The position numbers and the translations under genes are program-made. A stretch of 64,000 nt of DNA, taken from assembly GCF_025716875.1 (NCBI RefSeq), contig NZ_JAOVZB010000001.1, positions 682,001 through 746,000 on the forward strand, given 5' to 3'. Of the stretch, positions 8,688 to 17,902 are shown piece after piece (the stretch's first letter is position 1; each line of letters opens with the position of its first letter). Under the pieces are notes generated by a model. The model saw only the letters and a program-made list of their open reading frames with translations. It ran no database searches and had not been told where the DNA came from. This DNA is from Marinomonas sargassi (GTDB taxonomy: Bacteria > Pseudomonadota > Gammaproteobacteria > Pseudomonadales > Marinomonadaceae).

Positions 8688-9758
8688 TTATTCTACCTCT
8701 TCTTTTCGGTTACCCTGAATGGCTAACATCAGGTCTATGTTGTCAATTACGCCCACATCTTTACCGTCACGTTCAACGACGAGTGGCCCTTGGTGTTCAA
8801 CCGAGACATCAATCAATCCATTCAAATCCATGTTGTAAGGAACACGCTTGGCGCTTTCAGGGATTGCCCCAAGCGTTTCTTCACGCTTGCTGATAGATTT
8901 CATAATGGAATCTGCGTATACCAAGTTTAATTTGGAAATTCCCGACACAAAATTCGCGACATAGTCATCAATAGGGTTCATAACTATGTCTTCTGGCGTA
9001 CCAATTTGAACGATCTGACCATCTTTCATAATGGCAATTCGATTACCAATACGTATGGCTTCATCTAAATCATGGGTAATGAAAATCGTAGTCTTCTTCA
9101 ACTTGGCAGACAGCGTCATAAACTGCTCTTGTAGCTGCCTTCTGATTAAAGGGTCCAGTGCGGAAAACGGCTCATCCATCAGCAATATGTCAGGGTCAGA
9201 AGCCAACGCTCGCGCTAAGCCAACACGTTGTTGCATACCACCGGACAATTCATGACCGTATTTATGCTCCCAACCTGTTAACTCAACTAAAGCAAGCGCT
9301 TCATCGGCCTTTGACCAACGGTCTTTTTTAGAAGAACCACGAATTTCTAAAGGCATTGCCACATTATCTCGAACCGTACGATGGGGCATTAAACCAAAGT
9401 TTTGAAATACCATAGCAATCCTACGGTTACGCATGGCTCGTAAGGCTTCGCCACCTAGTTGTGTAACATCTTCACCGCCGACAATAATTTCGCCCGCTGT
9501 CGGTTCTAATAAGCGGTTAATATGTCGAACTAATGTGGACTTTCCTGAGCCTGAGAGACCCATAATACAAAAGATTTCGCCTTCTTCGACTTCAAAGCTG
9601 GCATCGGCCACACCTACCACACATTCGTACTCTGACAGCACTTCTGCTTTAGTAAGTCCATGTTTTTGAACGGCTTTAAAAGCCGCATCGCTCTCTTCTC
9701 CAAATATTTTCCAAACATTTTTCACGGCGATCGCTGGAGTTGTTTTCATTTCGTTCAA
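8688..9758 (-). CDS. ABC transporter ATP-binding protein, glycine betaine/proline (ProV/OpuAA) type
   Basis: 356-residue ATPase. Walker A GLSGSGKST lies near residue 70, the ABC signature LSGGMQQRVGLARALA near 170, and Walker B ILLMDEPFSALDP follows. It has the ProV-specific N-terminal insert before Walker A (EESDAAFKAVQKHG) and a C-terminal region with room for about one CBS-like unit (PLVVERDGKDVGVIDNIDL), where osmoregulated ProV/OpuA proteins usually have a pair. The best start is the TTG at 9758: an AGGAG sits at proper distance from it, while the ATG at 9749 would be about 14 nt away. It drives import through the downstream permease. An intercistronic hairpin separates it from the binding-protein gene. 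Confidence 0.9.
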   Translation of the reverse strand: MNEMKTTPAIAVKNVWKIFGEESDAAFKAVQKHGLTKAEVLSEYECVVGVADASFEVEEGEIFCIMGLSGSGKSTLVRHINRLLEPTAGEIIVGGEDVTQLGGEALRAMRNRRIAMVFQNFGLMPHRTVRDNVAMPLEIRGSSKKDRWSKADEALALVELTGWEHKYGHELSGGMQQRVGLARALASDPDILLMDEPFSALDPLIRRQLQEQFMTLSAKLKKTTIFITHDLDEAIRIGNRIAIMKDGQIVQIGTPEDIVMNPIDDYVANFVSGISKLNLVYADSIMKSISKREETLGAIPESAKRVPYNMDLNGLIDVSVEHQGPLVVERDGKDVGVIDNIDLMLAIQGNRKEEVE

Positions 9759-9776
9759 AATATTTCTCCTACGTCA

Positions 9777-9815
9777 CTCAATGTTATGGCAAGACGAGTT
9801 CGCCATAACATTGAG
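9777..9815 (-). other. Intercistronic hairpin between binding protein and ATPase genes
   Basis: Perfect 14-bp inverted repeat CTCAATGTTATGGC / GCCATAACATTGAG with an 11-nt loop, in the gap between the substrate-binding protein stop and the ATPase start. No T-run follows on the minus strand, so it is more likely an mRNA-stabilising or partial-terminating element that raises binding-protein expression over the membrane subunits. Confidence 0.7.
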
Positions 9816-9831
9816 CCTCATTCAATTTGAG

Positions 9832-10806
9832 TTATTCAATGCCAAGCCATTTGTCTACCGTCGTACTATTATTGCTAACCCAAGTACGCACTACATCTTC
9901 TGCTTCTTTGCCTTCAATAATGACTTGATAAGTCCAATTGGAAACGTCATCAGCACTTAAGTTGATATTAGATAGAAAGTCCGCGACTTCTGGCGATCTC
10001 GTTTCAAGGGTTTTGGAGTAAGCAATACGAACGTTTTTAATCGGGTCACCCGTAAAGATGCTAGATTTCTCATACCAGTTTGGGTCATCTTGAGGTTGTA
10101 ACATTTGATATTGAGCGGCGTCGTACTCAGGCTCTTCTAACAAAACGGTTTCATAGAGCGCATGTACGTAATGAGGAACGTAGCAATAGAAAGCGACACC
10201 CTGTTCTTTTTTATACAGGGTCTCTAAACGGTTATAGAAGATCGCTTCATCTTCTGTGCTAATGGTATTGAAGAGTTCAATGCCGTAATCACGCGCTTTT
10301 ACCTTATTGATATTGGTTGAAGCCCAGCCAGCACCACCGGCCCAAACTTCACCCATGCCATCGCCATCAGAATCAAACAATGCTTGAGCTTCCGGTGTTG
10401 CCATATCATAAACGGTCTTTATGCCGTGTTTTTCCGACATATATTTCGGCACACAGAATCCGGTTCTTCCTTCATAAAACCCCTTAGATAGAGCAACCGT
10501 TTTATTGCCTGTTACGTACTGATCCACCAGAGCTTGCTGGTTCGGCAGCCAAACATCAGGGTGCACATCGATATCGCCTCGACCGCCGTCCATTGCTGCA
10601 AAGATAATAGAGTTAGTACTTGGCACCATATCGGCCTCAGCACCTAGCTTTTCCTCAATAACTACTTTAATTAAATTACCGATGATTTTTGCGCCAGGCC
10701 AAGATAACTCAGCAATCATGACTTTATCAGCAGCATGAACATAACTTACGGATGCCGAACTGATAGAAACCGCCAGCATAACTTTTGCTAATAGTGACTT
10801 TCTCAT
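9832..10806 (-). CDS. Glycine betaine-type ABC transporter substrate-binding protein
   Basis: 324-residue periplasmic binding protein of the ProX/OpuAC family. A Sec signal peptide is evident (MRKSLLAKVMLAVSISSASV, then SYVHA before ADK). Tryptophans and tyrosines that could form the cation-binding aromatic box are present (ELSWPGAK, DVWLPNQQ, GAGWAST). A D-rich DSDGDGMGEV loop is present. It is a member of the same operon as the DUF1989-GcvT enzyme (33 nt upstream) and the ATPase and permease genes. Ligands known for the family are glycine betaine, choline, proline betaine, DMSP and similar; the exact one is not readable. RBS GGAGAAGAG precedes the ATG. Confidence 0.88.
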   Translation of the reverse strand: MRKSLLAKVMLAVSISSASVSYVHAADKVMIAELSWPGAKIIGNLIKVVIEEKLGAEADMVPSTNSIIFAAMDGGRGDIDVHPDVWLPNQQALVDQYVTGNKTVALSKGFYEGRTGFCVPKYMSEKHGIKTVYDMATPEAQALFDSDGDGMGEVWAGGAGWASTNINKVKARDYGIELFNTISTEDEAIFYNRLETLYKKEQGVAFYCYVPHYVHALYETVLLEEPEYDAAQYQMLQPQDDPNWYEKSSIFTGDPIKNVRIAYSKTLETRSPEVADFLSNINLSADDVSNWTYQVIIEGKEAEDVVRTWVSNNSTTVDKWLGIE

Positions 10807-10839
10807 TTCTCTTCTCCAGTTTATGAATAATAAGTAAAA

Positions 10840-13170
10840 CTAAGCTCTTGCTCTTTCTCGTTTTGGATCAACAAAGGGGAAAGAACAAACAGTGGCCACT
10901 TGACGCTTCATATAACCGTCCAAGGAACCTACCTCTAGTACTGTGCCTTCTGGGCTGTACTCAATAGCAACTCGAGCTAAAGCAATAACTTGCTCCAATT
11001 CGGGTGAACGAACGGCACTAGTGACCGTACCAATTTGATTGCGACCGATAAAAATAGGCGCACCATGATGTGGAATTTCATTACCTTGAAGGCGCAAACC
11101 AACAAGTTTAATTTTAGGGGCAGTAGCATTGCGCTCTAGCGCTGCTCTCCCGATGAAATGTTCTTTTTTCATATCGACAGCAAAGCCAAGACCCGCTTCA
11201 AAGGCATCGACTGTGGGTGGGAATTCATTGGCAGCAATCATTAACCCAGCTTCAACTCGTTTAATTTCAAGTGCTTCACTGCCAATAGGCGTAATACCGA
11301 ATTCTTCTCCCTCTTTCATGAGGGCATCCCAAATGGGTAGCGCTGACTCTTTATCACAAAAAATTTCATAGCCAAGCTCACCTGTAAAACCAGATCGAGT
11401 CAGCATGAATAATGGGCCATTACGGTCATATAAACGGCCAATAGTGCAGCCGAACCACTTCACATTTTCGAGTAAAGGTTGAGTAGGTTGTACGAACAAC
11501 AACTTCGCTAATAAATCTCGGCTTTTAGGGCCTTGAATAGCCAAATTGGGCATCGCAGACCAGAGTGATTTAATCCATACTTTTAAACCGTGCTCTTCAG
11601 CCAAACTTTTTAATTGCCGACCACTTTCTTCAGAGCCACAGCACCAGCGATACAAATGCGGTCCGATATGGAATAAGGTGCCATCATCAATGACCGAGCC
11701 TGTTTCACTGCAAATTAGTGTGTAAAAACCTCGATTTAACGACAACTTGCTAATATCACGCGTCATTGCCAGTTGTAATAAGGCTTCCGCATCAGGTCCG
11801 ATGATGTCGTATTTACGCAACGCCGACATATCTTGTATTGTCACGCCTTGGCTACATGCCCAGTACTCTTCAATAGCGCCTGTGGCTTCAAAGTGGTTCG
11901 GCAACCAAAGGTCTCGTGCAACAGAAAAAGATTGAGTAAGAGCACTTGTACGAGGATGGAAAGCACTTTCAACTGTCATATTGTATTCACTCTCTGTAAA
12001 AGGACGATGGGCAATTGCTCTAGCAATATTGCTGTCTTCGCTATAAATGCGCACTTTGATATCGGTAGGATTCCAGCCATTAATTGGATCGATATCATCG
12101 GGACAAGCCGTACTCACGCAAATTAGGTCCTGCAATGCTCGCATTACCACATAATCACCAGGGCGAGACCAAGCCTCATCGCTAGACAAATGATTACTGT
12201 GCATATCTATGGTGGAGTTAAAAAAGAAATTAATGGCAGGCCAAGCCTTACGGGGCTGAATGCCGTAAGCACTATAGGCATTAGTAATGTTATCTGAACA
12301 ATTTACATGTCCCGGAAAGCCTCGCTCTTCATAACCTCGAGCGGTACAAGCCAAACCAAAGGTATCGTGTCGGCCAACGGTATCTTGAACTACCGCCAAT
12401 AAAGGCTGCATATCTTGATCAAAAAACTTATCGCATAAACCTGGTGCAGGATACGAGCGGTGAACCATAGTTCGCGTTACGGTAGAGTCGATGTAACGCT
12501 CTTTTCCTGCTTTTAATGCGCTATGGGATACCGCCATAAAATCAGAGCATTGGCGGCCTTCAATATCGATTACTTGAATATACTCGCCCGCTTTCACCTC
12601 ATAGGACTGCCCAGTACCACTGTCGATATGAATTTCTTGACGCACCTTACCTAAAGGCTTTGGTAAATGAGACTCCGAGCTACCCTTGAAGTGATGTTCA
12701 ATTAAGACAGTACCGCCGCCGCCTTTTTCAATTGAGTTTTCTTGGATGGGTAAAGCAAGAAACAAGGTCAATTCATCTAGACAACGAATCACATAAGAGT
12801 CGCCAGCAAGTGTTGTTTCATCAAAAACGGAACGGCAAGAAATATTTTCTATAGCACCCTTTTTAGGGGCTAAAAATTCTAATAGAGGGGATGTATTAAA
12901 AGCATGATAATTCGGTTTCGTCGGGGGGAGCTCATGGGTAGAAAGTAAAGACGCTGCGTCTTCATTGTCCTTACTCACAGCGAATATAAGGACAGGCGCC
13001 CCACCATCCGAATTGGTTAATTTGATTAGACTACCTTTTGATAATTCCAGCTCACACATCTCTCGACAATGTAATTCTTTAAACTGGCTATCGTTCGCAA
13101 AATGAAAACCTGGGTAATAAAGCTTATTAGGGCTTTCAATATCATCTTTCGGTTTAAATATATAAGTCAT
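10840..13170 (-). CDS. DUF1989 (urea-carboxylase-associated) - GcvT-type aminomethyltransferase fusion
   Basis: 776-residue fusion. Residues about 20-165 look like a degenerate first DUF1989 unit. Residues 180-380 are a full DUF1989 domain with Cys/His-rich signatures (GRQCSDF, GRHDTFGLAC, GHVNCSDN, CPDDIDP). Residues about 400-770 are a tetrahydrofolate-binding GcvT fold (GSVIDDGTLFHIG, GPKSRDLL, RSGFTGELGYEIF, GLGFAVDMKK). DUF1989 proteins include subunits of carboxyguanidine deiminase, so the N-terminal part may act on a C-N bond, while the GcvT part would move a one-carbon unit to THF. First gene of the betaine-type ABC operon, so its substrate is probably what the importer brings in. ATG at 13170 with GGTTGGA upstream. 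The function is not established. Confidence 0.85.
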   Translation of the reverse strand: MTYIFKPKDDIESPNKLYYPGFHFANDSQFKELHCREMCELELSKGSLIKLTNSDGGAPVLIFAVSKDNEDAASLLSTHELPPTKPNYHAFNTSPLLEFLAPKKGAIENISCRSVFDETTLAGDSYVIRCLDELTLFLALPIQENSIEKGGGGTVLIEHHFKGSSESHLPKPLGKVRQEIHIDSGTGQSYEVKAGEYIQVIDIEGRQCSDFMAVSHSALKAGKERYIDSTVTRTMVHRSYPAPGLCDKFFDQDMQPLLAVVQDTVGRHDTFGLACTARGYEERGFPGHVNCSDNITNAYSAYGIQPRKAWPAINFFFNSTIDMHSNHLSSDEAWSRPGDYVVMRALQDLICVSTACPDDIDPINGWNPTDIKVRIYSEDSNIARAIAHRPFTESEYNMTVESAFHPRTSALTQSFSVARDLWLPNHFEATGAIEEYWACSQGVTIQDMSALRKYDIIGPDAEALLQLAMTRDISKLSLNRGFYTLICSETGSVIDDGTLFHIGPHLYRWCCGSEESGRQLKSLAEEHGLKVWIKSLWSAMPNLAIQGPKSRDLLAKLLFVQPTQPLLENVKWFGCTIGRLYDRNGPLFMLTRSGFTGELGYEIFCDKESALPIWDALMKEGEEFGITPIGSEALEIKRVEAGLMIAANEFPPTVDAFEAGLGFAVDMKKEHFIGRAALERNATAPKIKLVGLRLQGNEIPHHGAPIFIGRNQIGTVTSAVRSPELEQVIALARVAIEYSPEGTVLEVGSLDGYMKRQVATVCSFPFVDPKRERARA

Positions 13171-13566
13171 TCCAACCTACCGTGTGAGTCAATCCAGCTT
13201 TTGCACTGTTTTTAACCAAAGAAAATAAGAACGCGCTCAAATGAATCATCTAAACCTTTTCTTTGCCTTAAAACAGAAATGAAAAGCACCTAATCCGACA
13301 CATTCATCTGATGTTTATTAAATAAAGCAAAAACAAAGCCAGAAAATGAAATTTTATATATTTTTTTCAGATTTGTTGCTATTTACTGAAATATTTCAGT
13401 TTTTAGCCCGATATATAAAAATTAAACTTTGCTAGTTTAAAAGAGGGGGAGTAAGGAAGGAGCAAGCGTAGAGCAATCGAGTATAGGTACTCAGTTATAC
13501 ATAAAGAGAGTCATATTTAGGCCGTTCAATAGAAGTGCAGTCAATACAAAGAGAGGTAAACCTTAG
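13171..13566. other. Intergenic region without a gene
   Basis: 396 nt between the start of the DUF1989-GcvT gene and the end of the XRE-cupin gene. It is very A/T-rich up to about 13440 and holds the candidate operators at 13347-13399. 13440-13566 is purine-rich with no open frame or strong hairpin that I can see. It must contain the promoter of the ABC operon. Confidence 0.6.
13347..13399 (-). promoter_or_regulatory. Candidate operators upstream of the DUF1989-GcvT/ABC operon
   Basis: Two palindromic elements lie about 180-230 nt upstream of the operon's first ATG. One is TGAAA-N13-TTTCA (13347-13369); the same spacing occurs before etfB and before the ETF-QO gene. The other is a perfect 14-bp palindrome CTGAAATATTTCAG (13386-13399). 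Both share TGAAA/TTTCA half-sites. The nearby XRE-cupin regulator is the obvious candidate binder. This is inference from pattern only. Confidence 0.5.
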
Positions 13567-14157
13567 TTAATAGCCACCATCAGCAATAGTCCAAACGACT
13601 ACCGCATCTTCTGTTTTTGAAGGGTTTCGAACCCAGTGAGGGTCATCACCATTCAAAACAAAGCTATCTCCCGCTTTCAGTACAAAGCTTTTATCACCGA
13701 TTCCTATCTCTAATGTGCCCGACTGAAGTAAACCGCCTTCCTCACCTTTTCGTTCACGTGATTTAGTTCCTGAACCAGGTGCAAATGTTGTCAGTATCAT
13801 TTGTAGTTGACCAGATAAACGCGGAGACAAAAGCTCTTCTCGAATACCGGTTCCCGCAAAGTTTAAACTACGGCGAGCTTCACTTCTCACGATATGATTA
13901 ATCTCATCTATTGGCATTTCTAAGTCCGTATGGAAAAACCAACTCAATTGCACGTCAAGCACCTTGCAAATAGATTGCAAAATGGGAATAGGTAAAGAGG
14001 AAACACCTCGTTCCACTTGGCTTACATAACCGACAGAACGATTGATACGTTCAGCCATATCGATAAGCGTAACGCCTTTCGCTTTTCGTAAATCACGTAT
14101 TTGGCGGCCTATCTTTAAACTCTCCAAATCCGCCGAGGGTGGTATTTTTTTACTCAT
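13567..14157 (-). CDS. XRE-family transcriptional regulator with C-terminal cupin domain
   Basis: 196-residue regulator of the XRE-cupin (SutR/PuuR-like) group. Residues about 17-70 form the helix-turn-helix (GRQIRDLRKAKGVTLIDMAE, then SVGYVSQVERGVSSLPI). Residues about 120-190 form a cupin (GTLEIGIGDKSFVLKAGDSF, then HWVRNPS). Members of this group usually sense a small metabolite with the cupin and control catabolic operons of amines or amino acids. Placed between the ABC/DUF1989-GcvT operon and the folD operon on the same strand, it is the best candidate for the shared TGAAA-N13-TTTCA motif. A degenerate version of that motif is visible in its own upstream region at 14230-14252. Confidence 0.9.
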   Translation of the reverse strand: MSKKIPPSADLESLKIGRQIRDLRKAKGVTLIDMAERINRSVGYVSQVERGVSSLPIPILQSICKVLDVQLSWFFHTDLEMPIDEINHIVRSEARRSLNFAGTGIREELLSPRLSGQLQMILTTFAPGSGTKSRERKGEEGGLLQSGTLEIGIGDKSFVLKAGDSFVLNGDDPHWVRNPSKTEDAVVVWTIADGGY

Positions 14158-14373
14158 ATAAGCCTATCGTTCAAAATATTTAATCTCTTTATCAAGTACT
14201 AACCGAATCACTGTCAGTTAATTACCCAATGAAAGAGTATAAAAATAATCAATTTTGCTAGCAGCATTAATTAAAGGGGATGGATTATTCTAATGATTGT
14301 AGAAATTATAAGCTACACATGAAGAGATAACGGGTGAAAAAACACGCATGGTAATCCATGAGAGGGAAAAGCA

Positions 14374-14453
14374 TTGCCCGAGAAGATGAGGCCTTGTAGT
14401 AATACAAGAGATATTAGAAGGAAGGTTTAATATCAAGCGTTCTTCTCAGGCAA
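14374..14453 (-). terminator. Hairpin/terminator after folD; the 14158-14472 gap
   Basis: TTGCCCGAGAAGA (14374-14386) pairs with TCTTCTCAGGCAA (14441-14453) with one mismatch, and encloses a small stem CTTGTA-GTAA-TACAAG (14393-14408). Reading the minus strand it begins 20 nt after the folD stop and is followed by TGCTTTTC, as expected for a terminator. The rest of this 315-nt gap carries the promoter of the XRE-cupin gene, A/T-rich with a weak TGAAA...ATCAA site at 14230-14252, and no gene. Confidence 0.5.
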
Positions 14454-14472
14454 GTTTTTAGGATACGAGCCT

Positions 14473-15315
14473 CTAACTCATATCCTTTCTTGCAGAATCC
14501 AATGTTTGGCTGATCAAAGCATTAATTGTCATTGGCCCAACACCACCGGGGACAGGAGTTAATGCAGCCACACGGGAATCTAAACCAGTTTTATCTATGT
14601 CCCCTATACCACCTGGGTGATATCCGGCATCAACAACGATCGCACCATCTTTAATCCATTCAGCTTTGATAAGTTCTGGCTTACCAACGGCACCAATAAC
14701 AATGTCAGCCTGAGCCACGAGTTCCGCCAGATTCTGTGTTCTAGAGTGACAAATGGTGACGGTAGCATCTGCATTTAACAGCATAGCGGCCATAGGTTTA
14801 CCTAAAATTGGGCTACGACCCACCACCACAGCGTGCTTACCAGACAAAGCAACTTTATAGTGAGCAAGAAGCGTCATAATGCCCGCAGGTGTTGCCGAGC
14901 CAAACGCTTGTTCTTGCATGGACATTAATCCAAAGCCTTTCGTTGTTACGCCGTCAACGTCTTTTTCGATAGCAATGGCGTCAAAACAAGTTCTTTCGTC
15001 TATCTGTTCAGGTACAGGGTGTTGCAACAAAATACCGCATACTTGCGGATCTTTATTTAATAAATCAATTTGAGCCAACAGCTCTTCTGTCGTTGTACTT
15101 TCAGGCATTGCTACCTTCACAGACTCCATACCAACACGACGACAAGCGTTCTGCTTCATTTGTACATAAGTCGCAGATGCTGGGTCCCCACCCACTAAGA
15201 TAGTGGCAAGAACAGGAACCTTTGCACCAGATCTAATCAGCTCTTCTACTGCGATACTAAGCTCAGCTTCACGACTCATTGCCAAGGCTTTGCCATCTAG
15301 AATTAATGCTGCCAT
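14473..15315 (-). CDS. folD: Bifunctional methylenetetrahydrofolate dehydrogenase/methenyltetrahydrofolate cyclohydrolase FolD
   Basis: Converts 5,10-methylene-THF to 10-formyl-THF in two steps in the cytoplasm. Family landmarks are clear: [14 protein letters not shown] (catalytic Lys), [26 protein letters not shown] and PGGVGPMTI. The frame extends to 15339, but the ATG at 15315 starts the standard MAA..DGK N-terminus and has GAGGG about 8 nt upstream, giving 280 residues, normal for the family. It is the last gene of a minus-strand group etfB-etfA-purU-DMGDH-folD. There it would oxidise the methylene-THF made by the flavoenzyme. This is probably a catabolic copy separate from a housekeeping folD, which I cannot check here. 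Confidence 0.95.
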   Translation of the reverse strand: MAALILDGKALAMSREAELSIAVEELIRSGAKVPVLATILVGGDPASATYVQMKQNACRRVGMESVKVAMPESTTTEELLAQIDLLNKDPQVCGILLQHPVPEQIDERTCFDAIAIEKDVDGVTTKGFGLMSMQEQAFGSATPAGIMTLLAHYKVALSGKHAVVVGRSPILGKPMAAMLLNADATVTICHSRTQNLAELVAQADIVIGAVGKPELIKAEWIKDGAIVVDAGYHPGGIGDIDKTGLDSRVAALTPVPGGVGPMTINALISQTLDSARKDMS

Positions 15316-15399
15316 TTCATTTACCCTCTTAGATACCATTTTCGTCTATGTGGTTACCTTGTGAAGAAAGCACTGAAGCTAGCGCTTTCTTCCAGCGAA

Positions 15400-17850
15400 T
15401 TAGCATTTGATCCTTTCCATTTCAGGATCATAGAAAGATCTCAGAGACGGAGTAACCTTGTAACGTTTACACTCCACTTCGATTTCAAAAGTGGCCGATT
15501 CTAACCACTCTTTGGTGACACCTTCTTCATAATTGACATAACCCATTGCAACCGTCGCTCCCAAAGTATGGCCAAACATACCAGCCGTTGTTCGACCTAC
15601 AATGGTATCGTTCGCATAGATGGGTTCTTCGTGGTAACAAAGCGGCTCTTCATCTTCAAACAAGAAAGCGACAAAGCGTTTTTGTAGAGGCCCTTTGGCT
15701 TTTTGCGCAAGCACAGCCTCTTTACCAATAAAACCGCCTACTTTGTTAAAGTCACAAGTGAAGCCTAATCCCGCTTCCAGCACAGTATCTTCATCCGTAA
15801 TGTCATGTCCCCAGTGGCGATAACATTTCTCCATACGTAACGAGTTCATCGTGTGATAACCGTAAGGGCGAATGTCGAACTCTTCCCCTGCTTCAAACAA
15901 CAGCTCATAGACACTCGGTGCAAACTCAGTCGGGATATATAACTCCCAACCTAGTTCTCCCACGTAGGTAATTCGTGACGCGCGAACAATGGCGTATCCC
16001 AATTCAATTTCACGGGAAGTCGCGAACGGAAACGCATCATGAGAAAGGTCTTCTCTAGTCAATTTCGATAACACATCGCGAGACTTAGGTCCCATTACCG
16101 TAACAACAGCGTAAGCAGACGTCATATCGGTAATAACAACAGCCGCGCCCTTCGACTTATGACGGTTCAACCAATCCAAATCCCTTGTTTGGCATGCAAC
16201 ACCCGACACCACAAGGTATTGATCCTCTGCTAAGCGCGTCACTGTCACGTCCGCTTCAATTCCGCCACGTTCATTTAGCCATTGCGTATAAACCATTTTG
16301 CCAACCGCAACAGACACATTGTTACAACAAAGTTGATTCAGAAATGCCTCAGCATCAGGTCCTTCGACTTTGTATTTACAAAATGAACTTTGATCAATCA
16401 CACCAACGGAATTTCTCACCGCATTGTGTTCTTCTTTATTGTTCTCAAACCAGTTTTGTCGACCAAAAGAATATTCGTACTCTGGTGTTTGTCCTTCTTT
16501 GGCAAACCAATTGGCACGCTCCCAGCCGTTCTCACTACCAAATACTGCGCCTTGGGCTTTCAGTTGGTCATGCAGTACAGACTTTCTAACGCCTCGGGCC
16601 GTTTTGTACTGTTTAAAGGGGTAATGAGTTTCATAAAGCAAACCTAGAGATTCCGTTGTTCGCTCTTCTAAATAACGCTGGGTACCTTGGAATGGCATAT
16701 TCCTACGAATATCCACATCCCATAAATCCTGAGGTGCATGACCTTTATGAATCCATTCAGCCAGCATTTTTCCAGCACCACCTGCCGATTGAATGCCAAC
16801 AGAATTGAATCCAGCAGCAACAAAGTAGTTTCTCAGCTCTGGTGATTCACCAAGGTGGTAACGGTCATCTGGCGTGAAGGATTCTGGTCCGTTAAAGAAA
16901 ACCTGCAAACCGGTTCTTTCCAAAATAGGAAGACGGTGCATAGCGGCTTCTAAATAAGGCTCTAAGTGGTCAAAATCTTCTGGTAATTGATCGAAGAAAA
17001 AGTTCTCTGGAATCCCCTTCATGCCCCATGGTTTGGCGTTGGGTTCAAACATACCAACCAATAATTTACCGGCATCTTCTTTGTAGTAACAATAGCCGTC
17101 CATATCTCGCATTGTCGGTAAACCATGCTGTAGGTCAGGCATATTTTCTGTCACCACATAAAAATGCTCAGCAGCATGCAAAGGGACATTTACTCCGGCT
17201 TTTCTACCGAACTCACGGGCCCACATGCCAGAACAGTTAACAACAAACTCGGCATCGATATCACCCTGTTCTGTAATTACACCAACCGCTTTGCCGTCTT
17301 TAATCTTCATGTCGAGCACTTTCACTTCTTCGAAGATCTGCGCACCACCCATGCGAGCACCTTTCGCTAAAGCTTGTGTAACATCTACCGGGCTCGTCAT
17401 CCCATCCATTGGCAAATGTACCGCGCCAATAACATCATCTACATTCATCAGCGGCCATAACGCTTTAGCTTGATCCGGTGTAATGACATCACATGGAAAA
17501 CCCGCCACTTTGGCCATTGAAGCGCCGCGTTTCAGTTCAGAGAAGCGTTCTTTATTCGTCGCGATTGTCAGTGAGCCATTACGAACAAAACCCGTCGCTT
17601 GGCCGGTTTCTGCTTCCAGCTGCTCGTATAATGTCGCGCTATAATTGGCCAACATTGACATGTTATAGGTAGCTCGTAGAGTAGGCACCAAACCAGCTGC
17701 ATGCCATGTAGTACCACAGGTTAGCTGTCGCCTTTCTAATAAGACGACATCGGTAAAGCCCAGTTTAGTTAGGTGGTAAGCCACACTACAGCCAATAACA
17801 CCGCCGCCAACAATAACGACCTGTGCAGAAGTCGGTAATTTTTTCGTCAT
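15400..17850 (-). CDS. Dimethylglycine/sarcosine dehydrogenase-like flavoprotein (DAO + GcvT domains)
   Basis: 816-residue enzyme expected to oxidatively demethylate an N-methyl compound, passing electrons to ETF and the carbon to THF. Residues 10-390 are a DAO-type FAD domain with GGGVIG at 15-20. The sequence CGTTWHAAGL includes His50, at the position that carries covalent FAD in mammalian dimethylglycine and sarcosine dehydrogenases. Residues about 430-810 are a GcvT fold (GPKSRDVLSKL, YVGELGWELYIP, EAGLGFTCDF). The length is close to the mammalian enzymes. Neighbours folD, purU, etfA and etfB supply the folate and electron steps. No glycine betaine demethylase or sarcosine oxidase lies in the window, so dimethylglycine, sarcosine or another N-methyl substrate all remain possible. 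RBS GGAGAAACGG precedes the ATG. Confidence 0.88.
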   Translation of the reverse strand: MTKKLPTSAQVVIVGGGVIGCSVAYHLTKLGFTDVVLLERRQLTCGTTWHAAGLVPTLRATYNMSMLANYSATLYEQLEAETGQATGFVRNGSLTIATNKERFSELKRGASMAKVAGFPCDVITPDQAKALWPLMNVDDVIGAVHLPMDGMTSPVDVTQALAKGARMGGAQIFEEVKVLDMKIKDGKAVGVITEQGDIDAEFVVNCSGMWAREFGRKAGVNVPLHAAEHFYVVTENMPDLQHGLPTMRDMDGYCYYKEDAGKLLVGMFEPNAKPWGMKGIPENFFFDQLPEDFDHLEPYLEAAMHRLPILERTGLQVFFNGPESFTPDDRYHLGESPELRNYFVAAGFNSVGIQSAGGAGKMLAEWIHKGHAPQDLWDVDIRRNMPFQGTQRYLEERTTESLGLLYETHYPFKQYKTARGVRKSVLHDQLKAQGAVFGSENGWERANWFAKEGQTPEYEYSFGRQNWFENNKEEHNAVRNSVGVIDQSSFCKYKVEGPDAEAFLNQLCCNNVSVAVGKMVYTQWLNERGGIEADVTVTRLAEDQYLVVSGVACQTRDLDWLNRHKSKGAAVVITDMTSAYAVVTVMGPKSRDVLSKLTREDLSHDAFPFATSREIELGYAIVRASRITYVGELGWELYIPTEFAPSVYELLFEAGEEFDIRPYGYHTMNSLRMEKCYRHWGHDITDEDTVLEAGLGFTCDFNKVGGFIGKEAVLAQKAKGPLQKRFVAFLFEDEEPLCYHEEPIYANDTIVGRTTAGMFGHTLGATVAMGYVNYEEGVTKEWLESATFEIEVECKRYKVTPSLRSFYDPEMERIKC

Positions 17851-17902
17851 TCCGTTTCTCCAAACATCTTATCTATTACCACAAGACGCCTATTCATTTG
17901 GT

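Noticed and set aside
9750..14180. A shared 15-mer TCGTTCAAAATATTT near 9752 and near 14168
   Set aside because: One copy spans the ATPase start codon and ribosome site and the other lies in the XRE-cupin leader; positions are functionally unrelated and the sequence is low complexity, so chance is likely.
16185..16647. Overlapping + strand frames inside the dimethylglycine-dehydrogenase-like gene
   Set aside because: They are shadows of a well-conserved 816-residue coding frame and encode no recognisable domain.
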